Positions 43,529 to 55,772 of a stretch of 64,000 nt of DNA are shown piece by piece; within the stretch, counting starts at the first letter, position 1; each line of letters starts with the position of its first letter. The notes under the pieces were generated by a model. It did no database searches, was not told the origin of the DNA, and worked only from the letters and a program-made list of their open reading frames with translations. This stretch comes from Pisaster brevispinus (taxonomy: Eukaryota > Echinodermata > Asteroidea > Forcipulatida > Asteriidae). Made by a program: the position numbers and the translations under genes. Location of the stretch: positions 15,320,592 through 15,384,591 of the forward strand of contig JAMKCF010000007.1 in NCBI GenBank assembly GCA_023634235.1, given 5' to 3'.

Positions 43529-43770
43529 GGGCCCAATTTCATAGAGCTGCTAAGCACAAAAATTTGCTTAGCATGAAATTTCTTCCTTGATAAAAACAAG
43601 ATTACCAACCAAATATCCATGTGTTGCATATTGCTTGTTACTGGTAGTCAGCTGTTGTTTGCTTATCCTGAAAATCACGTGGAAATTTAGTTGGTAATCC
43701 TGTTTTTATCAAGAAAGAAATTTCATGCTAAGCAAATTTTTGTGTTTAGCAGCTCTATGAAATTGGGCCC
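43529..43770. repeat. GGGCCC-ended MITE, copy 6, near-complete palindrome
   Basis: The ends GGGCCCAATTTCATAGAGCT and AGCTCTATGAAATTGGGCCC pair, and pairing continues inward: TTTGCTTAGCATGAAATTTC, then CTTGATAAAAACAAGATTACCAAC with its inverse. The arms are about 95 bp. Confidence 0.92.
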
Positions 43771-43850
43771 AGATAGTAGGCCTTCCGTTACAAAAAAAGT
43801 TCAAAGTGAGAATTTTGTTGAACCCCGGGCGCATTGGAACTGTAAATGTA

Positions 43851-44350
43851 GGGTCATAGATTTAGGGGTTTTTTGGTCAACATAATGTTTATTGAAAGGC
43901 AAAATTATAAAGACAGATACACTAAAGGTCACATGTGTACGTTTCATCGGAATACAGTGTCTACTTGTTGAAAGCAGCAACAAACTGTCACTCGGTATTT
44001 TCAAAACGAACGTCGAATCCGTCCACGTTTCGCGAAGTGACGGGTACCAACCGCATATCTGGCCGCAGCATTCGCAAAATTGACACCAGCCCTCAGAAAT
44101 CTTTGAAACGATTCATGCATGAATCGTTTCTCAGATTTACGTTTGTTTGTTTGTTTGTTTTTGTTTTGTTTGTTGTTGTTTTGTTGGGTTTTTTTTTTTT
44201 TGGGGGGGGGATTCGAAAGTTTATCCAAACCATATTTCCTCGAAGGAAGTCCTTTCTCAAAATAGTTGTTACTATCAACAGCTGCAGTGCTTCTCACCAA
44301 GTAAGTTTTTAAGGTCATTAGTTGTTGGAGTATCTACCAAAGTATGACCC
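43851..44350. repeat. Dispersed ~0.5-kb TIR element, copy 2 (most complete)
   Basis: Opens GGGTCATAGA and closes AGTATGACCC. Shares its length with 2330-2766. A TTTGTTTGTTTG plus T and G tract (44140-44210) is inserted in the middle. Confidence 0.8.
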
Positions 44351-45247
44351 ACCTTTATCATATAGGCTTATTATTTTGTCGTCAGCTGAGGTAGATCAAC
44401 CACAGCTTCATTGCGAAACGTACGGTTCATTAGGGATTGAGAACGACTCCCCCTTTTCGATTTTGATTGGTGCAATCGAAACAAGCCTGATATAAACGTG
44501 CACTAGCCTTGGAAAGAAAAAAACCCACATACAAACACGCAAGAAACACCCGTACATTGATTAACAAATTCATGTTGTTTTCACTAAAAACGATGATATT
44601 GTTTATGAAATTTTCACTGGTTTGTTGTTTTGTTGTAAAATAATCAAAATTAGTGAATGGGGTTGAATTTAGTCATTATAGAAGCAGAACATTTGTATTT
44701 CCTCTAAGTACACCATGTGACCTGTGACATCACAAAAGAGCCACAGAGCCTGGATTCCTGCAGGAACAATTTTTACACAGCTCAATGGGGGAAAAGAAAA
44801 ACATAAGAGCTTAAATTATATGGAGATTTTACTGTCTGATTTTATCAACTTTTGATACGAAGAAAGGGGCCACATCGCGAAATTCGTTCAACTCTTGAAT
44901 TGATGCTGACATTTTGATCTGTTAAGTTTTCCCACGACCAGTGTAGCATCTTGCCTGCCAGGAAATGTGCTGGAATGTAAAGGCCAGTCTTTTTAAAAAC
45001 AAAAGGTTACACAGTCTATACTTTCCAAGTGATGTGGAAGTGGTTGTTGTGTATAAACTGGGATAGGTTTGCTGGTTGGATTTCCTGTTGGAATACAGTT
45101 CTATTAAAAGTACATCTATACATCAATGGCACGCGACATTTACTTCCATTCATGAGTCAACTCATATATCAACAATATATGTATTTAAAATAAAAACAAT
45201 GCATTATTCATCCATTATTTATAAATAGAATTCCAGTGGTCATCTGT
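44351..45247. other. Intergenic, no feature
   Basis: AT-rich with no exon or repeat I can support. Confidence 0.25.
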
Positions 45248-45280
45248 TTACTTCCTAGAGATGTCTTTTTCAATCTCAGC
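45248..45280 (-). CDS. Candidate tiny terminal exon, minus strand
   Basis: A strong acceptor (TTTTTTGTTTACAG) on the minus strand precedes 11 codons, AEIEKDISRK and TAA. Another phase is also open (LRLKKTSLGSKQM...), so the frame is not certain. A possible partner is the minus-strand frame at 45772-45928. Without homology this is only a candidate. Confidence 0.2.
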   Translation of the reverse strand, partial: AEIEKDISRK

Positions 45281-45374
45281 CTGTAAACAAAAAACCCGTG
45301 TAATTCAAACTTATTTGTTTGCTCAATTAATTAAGTTTTACTGTTTGGGTTCATCTGTCATTGACAATTGACAC

Positions 45375-45465
45375 CATGCCGATTACTGCCCCCTTCTGAC
45401 CACATCAACCACTTCTGTTGATTGACACCCTCTAGGACATGTGGCGTCGTCCAGCTTGGATGTAT
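45375..45465 (+). repeat. Dispersed repeat fragment
   Basis: TTGATTGACACCCTCTAGGA and CATGTGGCGTCGTCCAGCTT match 20281-20375 and inverted 4090-4215. Confidence 0.5.
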
Positions 45466-45771
45466 CAAGGCAAAATGAGCTGACCATTGTGAAACCCTCA
45501 CTGCTGGTTTTTAAGTGTTTGTTGGGGTGTATGTTTGTTTGTTTGTTTGTTTCGGGGTGGGTGTTGGGGTGTTGGGGGTGGGGTGTTTGTTTGTTTGTTT
45601 GTTTTGATGTTCTTCCCAACAAGGGAACTCGGCAAAGCTCACACGAGGGGATACAAACTCCAAGTTGTGTATCAGTGCATGGTTCTATGGTAACCGAGCT
45701 TGCATCAGTAATGTTTAAATCGATTTATTTATCTCCCCCCCCCTCCCCCATCAGACTGGTGAGTCACATCT

Positions 45772-45928
45772 GTTTGGAAAGTCTTGAGGAATTGGCAAGG
45801 AGATCCCGATGAGGAGAAGTGGGTGGCTCGTCCAGCAGTCTTGTCCACGGTATTTCCATGACTTCAGACGGAGTATTCGGGAGAACGGCCACCGTGTGAA
45901 TCACCAAGTAGCAGGGCTGCACTGACAG
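45772..45928 (-). CDS. Candidate exon on the minus strand
   Basis: After GGGTTTTCTGTCAG on the minus strand, the frame QPCYLVIHTVAVLPNTPSEV continues through EIPWTRLLDEPPTSPHRDLL to a stop. The composition is protein-like and the region is not low-complexity, but no family is recognised and no partner exon is proved. Confidence 0.25.
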
Positions 45929-46079
45929 AAAACCCAGGGTGTGAGGCGTGTACGTGGTGTGGTTCTGCCTCAATCGTAGACATCAATTCTAACAGGTAAT
46001 CAACCTTCGAGAATGGATATTCCGAAACAAATTCTCTTTCATCAAGATCGATGGTCAATAAACAGAGCACAATTTCGAG

Positions 46080-47500
46080 TACAAATATTCAAATAAACAG
46101 TGAAACCATAACAGAAGAGCAGACAACTAAGTGGCTTTAAGTAAAATACAAATTATAATAGTTAGAGGGTTTTAAAATTTGTAATCTGATTCAAATATGT
46201 GAGAAATACTTGCCTTTCGTCAACCAATCAATTAACTTTAGTTGTAGGATATTAACTTCAGGTATTACTGTGAGAGTTGATGTAAAAATTGTGTATTAAT
46301 TATAAACAAAAAGTGAAAGGTTTCATTGCTGGTTTGGTAATGATAAAACATTGTTTCATTTTAGTCTGAACGCTGACATGAAGTTCAGACTACAACACAA
46401 GCATTTTTCTGTGGAATGGTTTCCGCTCGAAATGAAGTCGTATTCGAGACCAACTGAATCAGAGAACTTAAAACGAACACCTCATTCGGCTGATTTCAGT
46501 TGCTACAACCGAAATGAAGGACAATGGTTTTACATGCTGAACGTGTAGGGTTTGCCACCATTTTGTCACCTGACTCACACAACGGATTCAGCCCAAATTT
46601 TCACCGGTTTATTATTTCAAGTATATGGTTTATCACACACAAAGCTTGGACACTGCGACTATTTTGTCAGTTCTACCATTCCTATATATTACCTTAAAAG
46701 AGGTGTAGGTAGCAGGGACGTGATTTCTCCGTTTTCCCAGAAATCCGGTTTTTTTTACCCACCCCCCAAAAAAATCCACAGCAATATTAGTATTATTTTG
46801 TTTAAAGTTAAGATCGAATTCATAAACAGTAGTCTTCGCGCTCGCAAGCTTTTTGCGCTTTGTGCTCACATTCGAGGGTTTTGTTTTAACAGCCAATCAC
46901 ATCCCTGGGTTGTCAAATTTAATGATTTATAGCACAATAACAACGCATTTATCTTACAGCTTACCGCAAACATTCTTAAAACATTGTTCAGATATGACGT
47001 GTAAAAAAAATGCCATAAATTGATTACCTATTTCATAATGGAGTAGCATAACTCCACATCAAAGAGAGAAAACAAGAAGTTTCCTTTTCATATTATAATT
47101 TGTTACTTGAATGTGCTTGTAATCACAGGCATTGTTATTTTCACTATTTTTTTTTTCATCACAAGTTTACCTAGACTAGCCGGATATTCAAGTTCAGGAT
47201 GTGTCAAAGGCACTGGCAGGATATGATCAGTCTCATAACTTCGAAATACTTTCTGCATCAAGTTACACCCAATTTCTGTCTATATATATTTTATTCACAT
47301 GTTCGTGCACATTCCGCAACTCTGCTTGCGATGGGGTGTGTTCATTGCGCTCACACTAAAGTGTCTAACCAGTTTTAGAATAACACAAACATAATATCAA
47401 GCAATTACTCAAAATAATGTAAACTGCCTACCAATCAATAGGACCTATGGTATAAATGCAAACATTATTTAATGGTCTGCCGTTTGAACTCTAGCAGAGT
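46080..47500. other. Intergenic, short repeat words only
   Basis: Around 46710-46770 a GGGACGTGATTTCTCCGTTT-CCCAGAAATCCGG segment looks like a dispersed-element end; 47425-47505 is related to 4555-4665. No gene supported. Confidence 0.35.
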
Positions 47501-47504
47501 CTTT

Positions 47505-47990
47505 CTCTATTATCTGTCTTCTGTAGATGCAAATGTTCTTTTCTGTCCGTACGGAATCTCTAAATTTACCAATAAAGCTATACTCTGTATCTTCTGCAGA
47601 CAAATATTTTCTTTTCTGTCCGTACGGATTCTCTAACTTTACAAATTAAGTTATTCTTTGTATTATCTGTCATCTGTAGACGAAACTTTGTTTACTGTCC
47701 GTATGGATCTTCTAAATCTACCCGTGAAGCTAATCTTTGTATTTTCTGTATACGAGGCTTTCTTTTCTGTCCGTACGGTTTTCTCTAAATTGCCTGATCT
47801 GTCCTCTGTAGACGAAACTTTCTGTTCTGCCTGTACGGATTCTCAAAATTTTCCCACAAAGCTAATCTTTGTATCTTCTGAAGACAAAACATTTCTTTTC
47901 TGTCCACACAGAATCTCAAAATTATCTGTTATCTGTCCTCTGAAGACGAAACTTTCTTTCCTGTCCGTACGGATTCTCTAAATTTACCAC
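47505..47990. repeat. Tandem repeat, ~70-bp unit, about 7 copies
   Basis: Each unit has CTTCTGTAGAC / CTCTGTAGACGAAACTTTCT, then CTGTCCGTACGGATTCTCTA, then a T-rich part (ACCAATAAAGCTATACT or close variants). Copies of the TGTCCGTACGGA core start near 47546, 47618, 47697, 47768, 47828, 47902 and 47959. Confidence 0.9.
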
Positions 47991-47999
47991 TAAAAAAGG

Positions 48000-49150
48000 T
48001 AAACTGTATTTATTATCGGTCTTGACACTTATATTGTTTACTTCGTTGTATAGGTTTGTGCTGGGGCTAAGCACATATTTCTCATGTGTGTTTTATTTAC
48101 ACCTTCTCCAATGAAATACTTACTGTTTCTAATGTTTTGCTCATAGTCTGTTCTGAAGATTATACCGTTCTGTGCTTTTCAACACAGCTTTACTTGTCTT
48201 TCAGAACTTCCGTTTTCTTGCATCTTATGGACGCTCAGCGCCATTGACTTTTCCACTTGTCTACTAAAAAACAAAAAACGTTGTCAGCCATCTGTCATAT
48301 AAACTGTATTCAATGTAAAATTTCCAACGAAAAAGCATTTATATATGAAAGATATGAAAGATGAGCCATTATTTTTGTCTCGTTTGTTGTTGCCTAACTT
48401 CTATCAACACTCGCTCGCTGATATGATGTTCTCTTTAAGAACTGTGTAGGCCTACTGATGACTTAAAAATTGAATACATTTTTTGGTAAAGTCATCAAGA
48501 GTCAATATTGAGCTGGGTATTTGAAGTTTACACCAAAATGTTTTGTAATCACGGAGCAGACTTGTATGACGTCCCTCGTGACGCGCGGATTTACTATTGA
48601 CTTTGACCGTCATACCTAATTGTCAATCAAAGTTGTTTAAGCAAACTGAAATTTGTAGTTAATTGCCAACAATCCTTGAATGATATCATTTATGTTTCAA
48701 GCGGAGATACAGGTGAACAAGAAATGGTTCCCTTGTACTTGAAAGTGTGGTTTTTAAAGTTGTTCACTTGAAGTCATTAACATGAAGTTAATTCTAGATC
48801 ATACCATTAATTATGCCACAATAACTAAAATAACGTTAACAATACTGAACTACTGTACAGTAGCCTACTGTGTAAGGTTGCTGGGAATTGAAACGGGAGG
48901 GGTCGAGAATCGGACTTGGACTCATAACTGACCATTCGGACTCGGACTTGGACTGTCTCGAATTCGCACTTGGACTTAAGGTTTGGGATCAAATGCAAGT
49001 TTGCCCCTGGATTTTTATCTTTTGTTGATTTGCGTTCTATAATAAAACGGCCATATTATGCAGAAAGTGAACCCACCGTAAGAATAAGCATTTGAGATGA
49101 GCTCAGAATATTGCCTTCAACATTCGAGACAGGAGTTAAAGTGCATCTTC
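48000..49150. other. Intergenic, GGACTTGGACTC words
   Basis: At 48905-48985 ACTCGGACTTGGACT words recur, as at 33380-33850. No exon seen. Confidence 0.35.
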
Positions 49151-49299
49151 AATGTCGCAACTCTTTTTAAAGAGTAAGCACAACTTACCACAACAAATAC
49201 AACACCTTCCAAATCAAGCAATGTGTGAAAACGTTCTTAGTTTACTTGTCATGCAATTTCATAAAGAAGGGATTTATAACCCGGACTCTGTGCTTTTCA

Positions 49300-49430
49300 C
49301 ACACTTCCTTCCTTGGCCTCTCTCCATGAGGTTCTTGGCTACATACAGTGATTAAGTTATCTTTTTTTAGAATCCTTGGCTTCACTACCAGATATAATTA
49401 ATGAAAGTGAAACGAATGTACATCACCAAT
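49300..49430 (+). repeat. SINE family 2, 3' fragment
   Basis: GAGGTTCTTGGCTACATACA, GTGATTAAG and AGAATCCTTGGCTTCACTAC match the 3' part of 49905-50200. Confidence 0.6.
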
Positions 49431-49904
49431 GATGGTGACTATTCACAGCTACTCAGCAACTGCAAGCTACACTGTCTTTGAATCTGACTCGCCTTCGTTT
49501 GGTCTTCATCTTTTAAATTCTTCGAATTAAATTTTGTTTTTACCAAAAGCTAACTGAAGATTGTGAGATATCTATTCCTTTTGTTATGTGTGTCTTTTCC
49601 TAGACCCATTTGGTATATTCCCCATCTTACTCATGTCTCTTCTAAAGTCACCCTTGCTTGCTTGAACGTGGTCCTTTGATGGCAAAAAAAGTGACCTTAA
49701 CTGAGAATTGTTCAATGTATCTATACCTGCCTTCGCTTGCTATTTCTTTCTTAATGACAACATCTGTTAATTTGTCTCTTGAGTTCCGGTTCCAGTTTAC
49801 AGAGGCGTTCAAAGAAGTTACACTTTGCTTTGTCACCATGCTTAACACCGTGTACCCTTTCCCAATCTGATCCTGGGATGGATATTATGGCTGGATTGAA
49901 CTTT

Positions 49905-50200
49905 TATTTACGGTCGGGTTGGCGTACAGTGGTATCTTTCCTCGCCTTCCACCTCTGGGACACCGATTCGAAACACGCCGGGGGCGCTTATACGTGGATT
50001 GGGTTCTCAGTCCCTACCTGATGGCGTGGGTTTTCCGTGGAATCATTCTCTGTTTTGTTTTCCTTCTCCCACATCTAAAACTGGAACTTTCTTCCTTGTC
50101 TTCTCTCGATTGGGTTCTTGGCATTAAGTACAGTGATTAAGCTCAGAGTTCTGAGAGTCCTTGGCTTCACAACCAGTGAATACACGAAATGAAATGAAAA
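49905..50200 (+). repeat. Full-length SINE, family 2
   Basis: tRNA-like head GGTCGGGTTGGCGTACAGTG, B box near ACCGATTCGAAACACG, body ATTGGGTTCTCAGTCCCTAC and CTCCCACATCTAAAACTGG, tail GAAATGAAATGAAAATG. Confidence 0.88.
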
Positions 50201-50852
50201 TGGTATGAAACACAAACCCTATAGTTACAAGAAAACCACCTCTGTTACTAATTCTTCCTCCTCTTCATCTTCTTCTGCACGGAGCACAAGATGTCCCCTC
50301 CATTGCTGAATTATGCTTCTAAGCATTAGTATGGCATGGTTACACAAAACATTAGTTAAGCAATCAGAATTTGGCGCCACTAATTATCGCGGTGTTCTAT
50401 TCAATAGACGAATGTGATTACACTTCAGGGTTTGGGTAATATAAAGTCCACCCCAACCCAGTTTCCATTTTGCCTCGACAATCAGATTCAAGCCAATTGG
50501 TCATTTTGCCAAACTGTTCCAAAATATGGACTGATCTTATAGTACAGAGCTATGGTTTTGTTGTTATGTTTAAAGATTCTACAAATCTCGAAAGAACCGA
50601 ATTCGGTAAATTCAAGGCACCGTGCCGGGTACAGGAATTGAAGTGTTCAGCTTATCAAAATGTACAAATTTGTACGAATGTAATTTTATTTTACAAGTCA
50701 GACCGTTCAGAATGAAAAGCAGCTCTGATGAATTAATTACATATCTATTTATCATATGCTTTGGAGAAATTGGTCAAACTATAGAATGATTTAACAACAA
50801 TATGATAATTGATCTCACTAACTATGTTCAATGTAAGCAAACAGATGCTAAT

Positions 50853-51098
50853 TTTTGCATCGGGGATAAATGAATAAATAATATAATTTGTTTTTACCCT
50901 TACAGCGATGTGTATTATGCACTGTATACTCATCAGTACTTGGCCGACTTTTGTGGAAAAACAAAACCACGGGCAAATCACTCGTTAGGGATTCGAACTC
51001 AAGACCCCAGTGATTTGCCCGTGTTTTTTTTTCCCACAGAACTCTGGAAAGTACTGAGTATACAGTGCTTAGTGCACATCGGTGTAAATGTAAAACAA
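50853..51098. repeat. Head-to-head pair of SINE family 3
   Basis: TTTTTACCCTTACAGCGATG and CACTGTATACTCATCAGTAC are inverted against GTACTGAGTATACAGTGCTT and CACATCGGTGTAAATGTAAA; inner ACGGGCAAATCACTCG pairs with AGTGATTTGCCCGTG. GGATTCGAACTC marks the inverted B box. Confidence 0.85.
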
Positions 51099-51119
51099 TT
51101 GTTTTATTAGCAAACATAT

Positions 51120-52440
51120 TTTCTTTGTATTTTACTGTAAATAGTGTTATAAAAACAGGCAGAATTGGGTATCTTACAATTATTGATTATCTGTGATGAG
51201 GGGAAACAAATGATTCGCATTGGTTGTCATTTCTTTCCAAATTGGTTAAAGAATAATATAGTTAACTGGGTTCTTATTGATCACTCGATCTCGGTGGTTT
51301 ATTATTCAAATGTTATATGAAGAGAATGGGCTTGAAAACTGCAAACCAGTGTTGAATTGCTAGGTCAATCCGTTGTTGTTTTACCGACATGCCATGCCAT
51401 GCTTGTAATGTGTGAGGTAAACAACTACGAAAGCCAAAGATAAACTTGTTTTGGATGGTGCCAAAAGCTAGAAGCAATTTTGAGTTATGGTTTGTGAAAG
51501 TATCCCTATAACTGATGTCGTGGTAAACCATTTTTAGTGGCCAGGTAAGAACAAGAAGTTTTTTGTTAGCTATGCCATTTATAATGCATAAGCAAGATCA
51601 GGGAGAGAGAGTCTGTGGTTATCTCGTAATTTATTCTATTGTACAACATTTTGAAGTTTCCATTTTAAAAGTTGTAAAAAGTATGTTTCATTTTGTTGAG
51701 AAAGTAAGCCCCCACCTAAAAACAACTATGCCCCACCCCCAAAAAACATCCACAAGTAGTTTCATTTAATTACTCTGTAAACATCACACACAACTGATGC
51801 TATTATACTTACTGTCCCAAAATAACCAATGTTTTATTTTGTTTTAGGATTGGTTTGCACAAAGCTCATCGACTGAATTGATATTTTAAATTTAAATGAA
51901 GTTGAGATTGGAGATTGTTATAATTATTATCTAGCTGTATCTGTTTACGTGTTTGACCATGTTGATTGTAGAAAAAGGTGGAGATTTAGTACACTGGCAC
52001 ATCGATGATAAACTTTACTGTAAAATCTGTCAGCATGCATGGACCGGCACCAATGGCAAGTAACGTCCTCAGTAGTGAGAAGTTATGTGATTCATAAAAA
52101 CACATACCCCCCCCCAAAAAAAAAAAAAAAACACACACACAAAAAAAAACCCCAAACAAACAAACAAACAAACCAATGGCTTGTCCTGTTGTCTCAAATA
52201 CAATGTTACAGCTTGACTTTATTATTAAAGGAATTAATATTACTGAATGCAATGTATTTTTCATGTTGCTGATGTGATTGTGCCAGTGTACACTTGTGAA
52301 AAAAAGAGTGAGAAACAAGTGTCCTTGTGTCATTTTTTCCATTGTGAAATAAAAGTACAAACATTGTGTCGGTGTGTGGTTTATGGGGTAGAGTTTAATA
52401 ATAGCTAGATTAGATCTGCTTTCTGTTTTCAATGGGCTTT
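51120..52440. other. Intergenic, no gene
   Basis: AT-rich, with a C/A tract at 52109-52176 (CCCCCCAAAA..., then CAAACAAACAAAC) that resembles the inverse of 53068-53118. No exon supported. Confidence 0.35.
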
Positions 52441-52454
52441 GCAGTATGGACCTT

Positions 52455-52680
52455 TACCACACGGCAGCCATCTTGTACTTTCATTTGTGAAATGTGAAAG
52501 GCGGAACTGGGACCGGGACAGGAAGACCAATTTAATGCAAGGGATCAATTCAATGAAGTACTATTTTATAAGTGGCATTGGCACTCGGTCTTAACAAAGT
52601 GCTGCTCTCTGGACAGAGAACAGATTGTTAAGGTCACAAACTAAGTCAATGTGCAGTTGGGCATATAATAAAGTAAATAT
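52455..52680. repeat. Segment paralogous to 55240-55450
   Basis: GCAGCCATCTTGTACTTTCA, AAAGTGCTGC and AATGTGCAGTTGGGCAT are echoed in order at 55247-55435 (GCAGCCATCTTGTACTTCAA, GCGCTGCC, AATGTGCAGTTAGATGAT). An old duplicated repeat. Confidence 0.45.
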
Positions 52681-53454
52681 ACAAGAGGAAAAGAATGCTC
52701 GACCGAATACCATTGAACACATGGCTGAGCTGTGATACAGGTCCCTAAAAAATAAACACTTTATCTTTTCGTTGAGGGGAAAATAAAGGGAAAGTACCTT
52801 AATTGCAATAGCTACATTAGAAATATTTAAGAAAATCAATCTTATTCATTGCACAGATTTGTAATCACACAAAATAAATTTAAATGGTTTGTTGTAACTT
52901 TTTGGGTTGCCAAAAAAAGAAAGAAAAGCTGCACGGTAGCAAGACGGACAGCGGGAAGAGGGGGGGGGGGGTGGCTAGATTTTAATCTTGGTGGAAGGCC
53001 TTCAATTCAAACTGTGGTGAGGAAATGTGCCGGCTGTTGGCAGGTAAGTGGATGAGATGGCGAGTCCAGGTTTGTTTGTTTGGTTTGTTTTTTGTTTTTT
53101 TTTGGCGGGGGGGGGGTATGTGTGCGTGAACTGTTGCTTGGATCCATTGTAACTCGATTTCATGTGTACATTTTTATTTCCATTAACATTGTTTCCCAAA
53201 GCTTGGTTTTGCATGGTGACCCCCATCCCACAGATAGGTGGACCCACCTGGGTTCACTATCGACGGACGACGCAAACAATTGTACCCACCGAATACACCA
53301 ACTGAAGCCGTGATGTGCAGAAGTGCCCTGATCATGTAAGTTTTTGTTTTCGTTTTTGCTTTTTGTTGTCGACATGCCCTCTAATGGTTCTATTCGATGG
53401 AAACCATTAGTTTTCCCGATCTCCTCACGACCGAATTTCACATTACGGACGACT

Positions 53455-53690
53455 CTAACTATGGTGCGCCCTCAATATTATGTCAAAGAAAGGTCGGTTT
53501 CGCAGTGCATTAAGGGAACGCGTCAGAATGTTTTTAAAGGTGTTATCCATAGTTGCAAATCAGCACGGCCGTATTTATGAAACAAAGGCGTAAATTAGTA
53601 TTACTTCTAATGCTGAAGGAAGCTCTTCACATTTAAGTCTGCAATTTCTAGGTCCCAAAACTGTTTGTGATGTGACTGTTCAGCCGACAA
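53455..53690 (+). repeat. 5' half of the 401-bp TIR MITE (truncated copy)
   Basis: CTAACTATGGTGCGCCCTCA, GTCAAAGAAAGGTCGGTTTC and CAGCACGGCCGTATTTATG match 54271-54500. The right end is missing and replaced by TTTTA repeats and a G tract. Confidence 0.8.
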
Positions 53691-54270
53691 TTTTATTTTA
53701 TTTTATTTATTTTATTTATTTTATTTTATTTTTTTTTTTTGGGGGGGGGGGGACTTGGCCTATCCACGGAAAACTGTAGAGGGCGAACTGTTATGGGAAT
53801 TGCCCATGGGTGCACCACACTAAATCCCATAGCAACCAATGCTAAATGCTAAATACTCAATTACTAATATTTTTAAGTCTCTGCCTCTTGAAAACTAATC
53901 AAATATATTTTCTGAACTTCAGATTTCTTTTCAACTTTTGGTAGGTCAGCCGTTTGGATTTTTTGCTAATTACCCTGGAAAAAAACTCCCCCGAAAAATG
54001 TGTTTTTTTCACAAACCGACTCGCCGCCAGTTTTCATGAGGCACTCCTCCAATTCACAAGCCAACTAGGACCAAATTTATCAGATCTCCTCAAAAGTTGA
54101 AACACAGAATCCCCAGGTTGAGATAGATTCTTATAAGTACACATTCTATTAATTGCATGACCCTAAAAACCTTATAACTTAAAAGATTCTGTGGATTTAC
54201 AAATTATGATAATTATCTAGGCGCGTGAATTTTGGCCTAGTTAGTGTGGTGCACGTCAATACGGACGACT

Positions 54271-54671
54271 CTAGTTACGATGCGCCCGCATTGTCAAAGA
54301 AAGGTCAGTTTCGCAGTGTATCGTGGGAAAACGTCACTGTTTTTGAATGTGTTAACCATAGTTCCAAAGCAGCACGGCCGTATTTATGGAATAGAGGCGT
54401 AAGTTAGTATTACTTCTACGGCTGGAGGAAGCTCTTCACATTTAAACCTGCAATTTCCAGGCCCCAAAACTGTTTGTGATGTGACTGTTTAGCCGACACA
54501 CCGCCACAAGATTCTCGGCTGTTCTGATCAAGAGTGTACCGTCTACGCCTCTGGTTAAAGTATTTTTTTTCTAATTCGTATTCAGTTCTATTGTGATGCA
54601 CGCCTCGTTTTAAAGTGGCGCTGCAAAACTGGTCTTTCTTTGACAAGCTGTTGAGGGCGCACCATAATTAG
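54271..54671. repeat. TIR MITE, 401 bp
   Basis: Left CTAGTTACGATGCGCCCGCA and TTGTCAAAGAAAGGTCAGTT pair with right AACTGGTCTTTCTTTGACAA and GGGCGCACCATAATTAG. The terminal repeats are about 50 bp. No transposase frame. Confidence 0.9.
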
Positions 54672-54787
54672 AATTTTCCAGTAAATGTAGTCCTCTTAAA
54701 AGTTAAGGAGTGTAGTGGTAGGGGGGCGATGGAGAATTAACAAGTCTCTAGCGTCACGTTAACTCATTAGCCACAGGACCGCCCAGC

Positions 54788-55157
54788 CATTACCAAAAAC
54801 AATGCCCTAGCATTTTTAAAAGTAGTTTTAAATCCAGTGGGTGACATTGGAATAATATGAAGACTGTTTTTCCAAGTGGACCCTGTTGGGAAATAAAATT
54901 TCCAATTGGAAAAATATTGGTAGGTGAAATTTCCAATAGGTAGAAACAAATTCCAACTAATTCCAATTCAATTAAGTCAAGCCAACTGACTCCAATTGGA
55001 TTTTCAATTGGACTGAGTTGGTCTAAGAATTTATTCCAAATGGAAAACATTTTAGTATTCCAATATAAACCAACTCACACCAACTCAATACCAACTCAAT
55101 CCAATTCTTTCAAGCTGGATATCCAATTGGAATGAATTGGACATTTTTGGTAAGGGA
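54788..55157. repeat. TCCAATTGGA-rich element
   Basis: The palindromic word TCCAATTGGA or close forms occurs repeatedly, with CCAACTCA words between. ATTACCAAAAA at the left and TTTTTGGTAA at the right are inverted, which suggests element ends. Confidence 0.55.
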
Positions 55158-55731
55158 TTATATATTTCTTGATGGGTTGACAACTCATAAAAAGTTATAG
55201 GTTCAGTGTTTTTAATTGTTTTTATCCAGACCTTTCACTCACAGTCAGCAGCCATCTTGTACTTCAATATTAGAACAGTTTGTAACATAAGTAAGACACG
55301 CAGAGCACTGTGTATTTCAAAGCAATATAACAGTAATTTAATGAAACTCGTTACCAAGCGCTGCCTTTTGCAAAACAACCAATTAAACTGAATGAAAGTC
55401 AAGTACAAAACCAATGTGCAGTTAGATGATATTGGAACAAATTTGCATTGTGTGGGCTCAACAAGTGTCAATAAAAGGTGGCAAAAAGGGGTGAAATACT
55501 TGAACATAATTGTAGGTCAAACAAAAGGTAGTACAGCCCTAGAGGGAGCGTCATCTGAAACAAAACAATCCAATTGGTTGAACTGGTTCATTCGTTGGGG
55601 GAGCCTTGGATTACGACTTGGGGAGGGTGTAAGTTAGGGCCTCGTCCTGGGGGACTTCGGGAGGGTGAGCTTAGGCAGTAGGTGTGGTTTCAGTTTGACG
55701 TTGCAAATATTTTTGTTTTTTTCTCTCTCAG

Positions 55732-55772
55732 CCGGCTCAAGTAAACGTCCTCCATCTAGTACCCCTAAAAAG
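55732..55772 (+). CDS. Candidate microexon (41 bp)
   Basis: A strong acceptor (TTTTTTTCTCTCTCAG) and donor (AAGGTAAGTT) frame 41 bp. One phase reads GSSKRPPSSTPKK, which would join in phase to PKREKIKI at 56508. Possible basic, disordered linker of an unseen gene; no homology can be shown. Confidence 0.25.

Noticed and set aside
43935..44312. Overlapping frames on both strands of about 100-125 codons
   Set aside because: They lie in the 0.5-kb TIR element and a TTTG/T/G tract.
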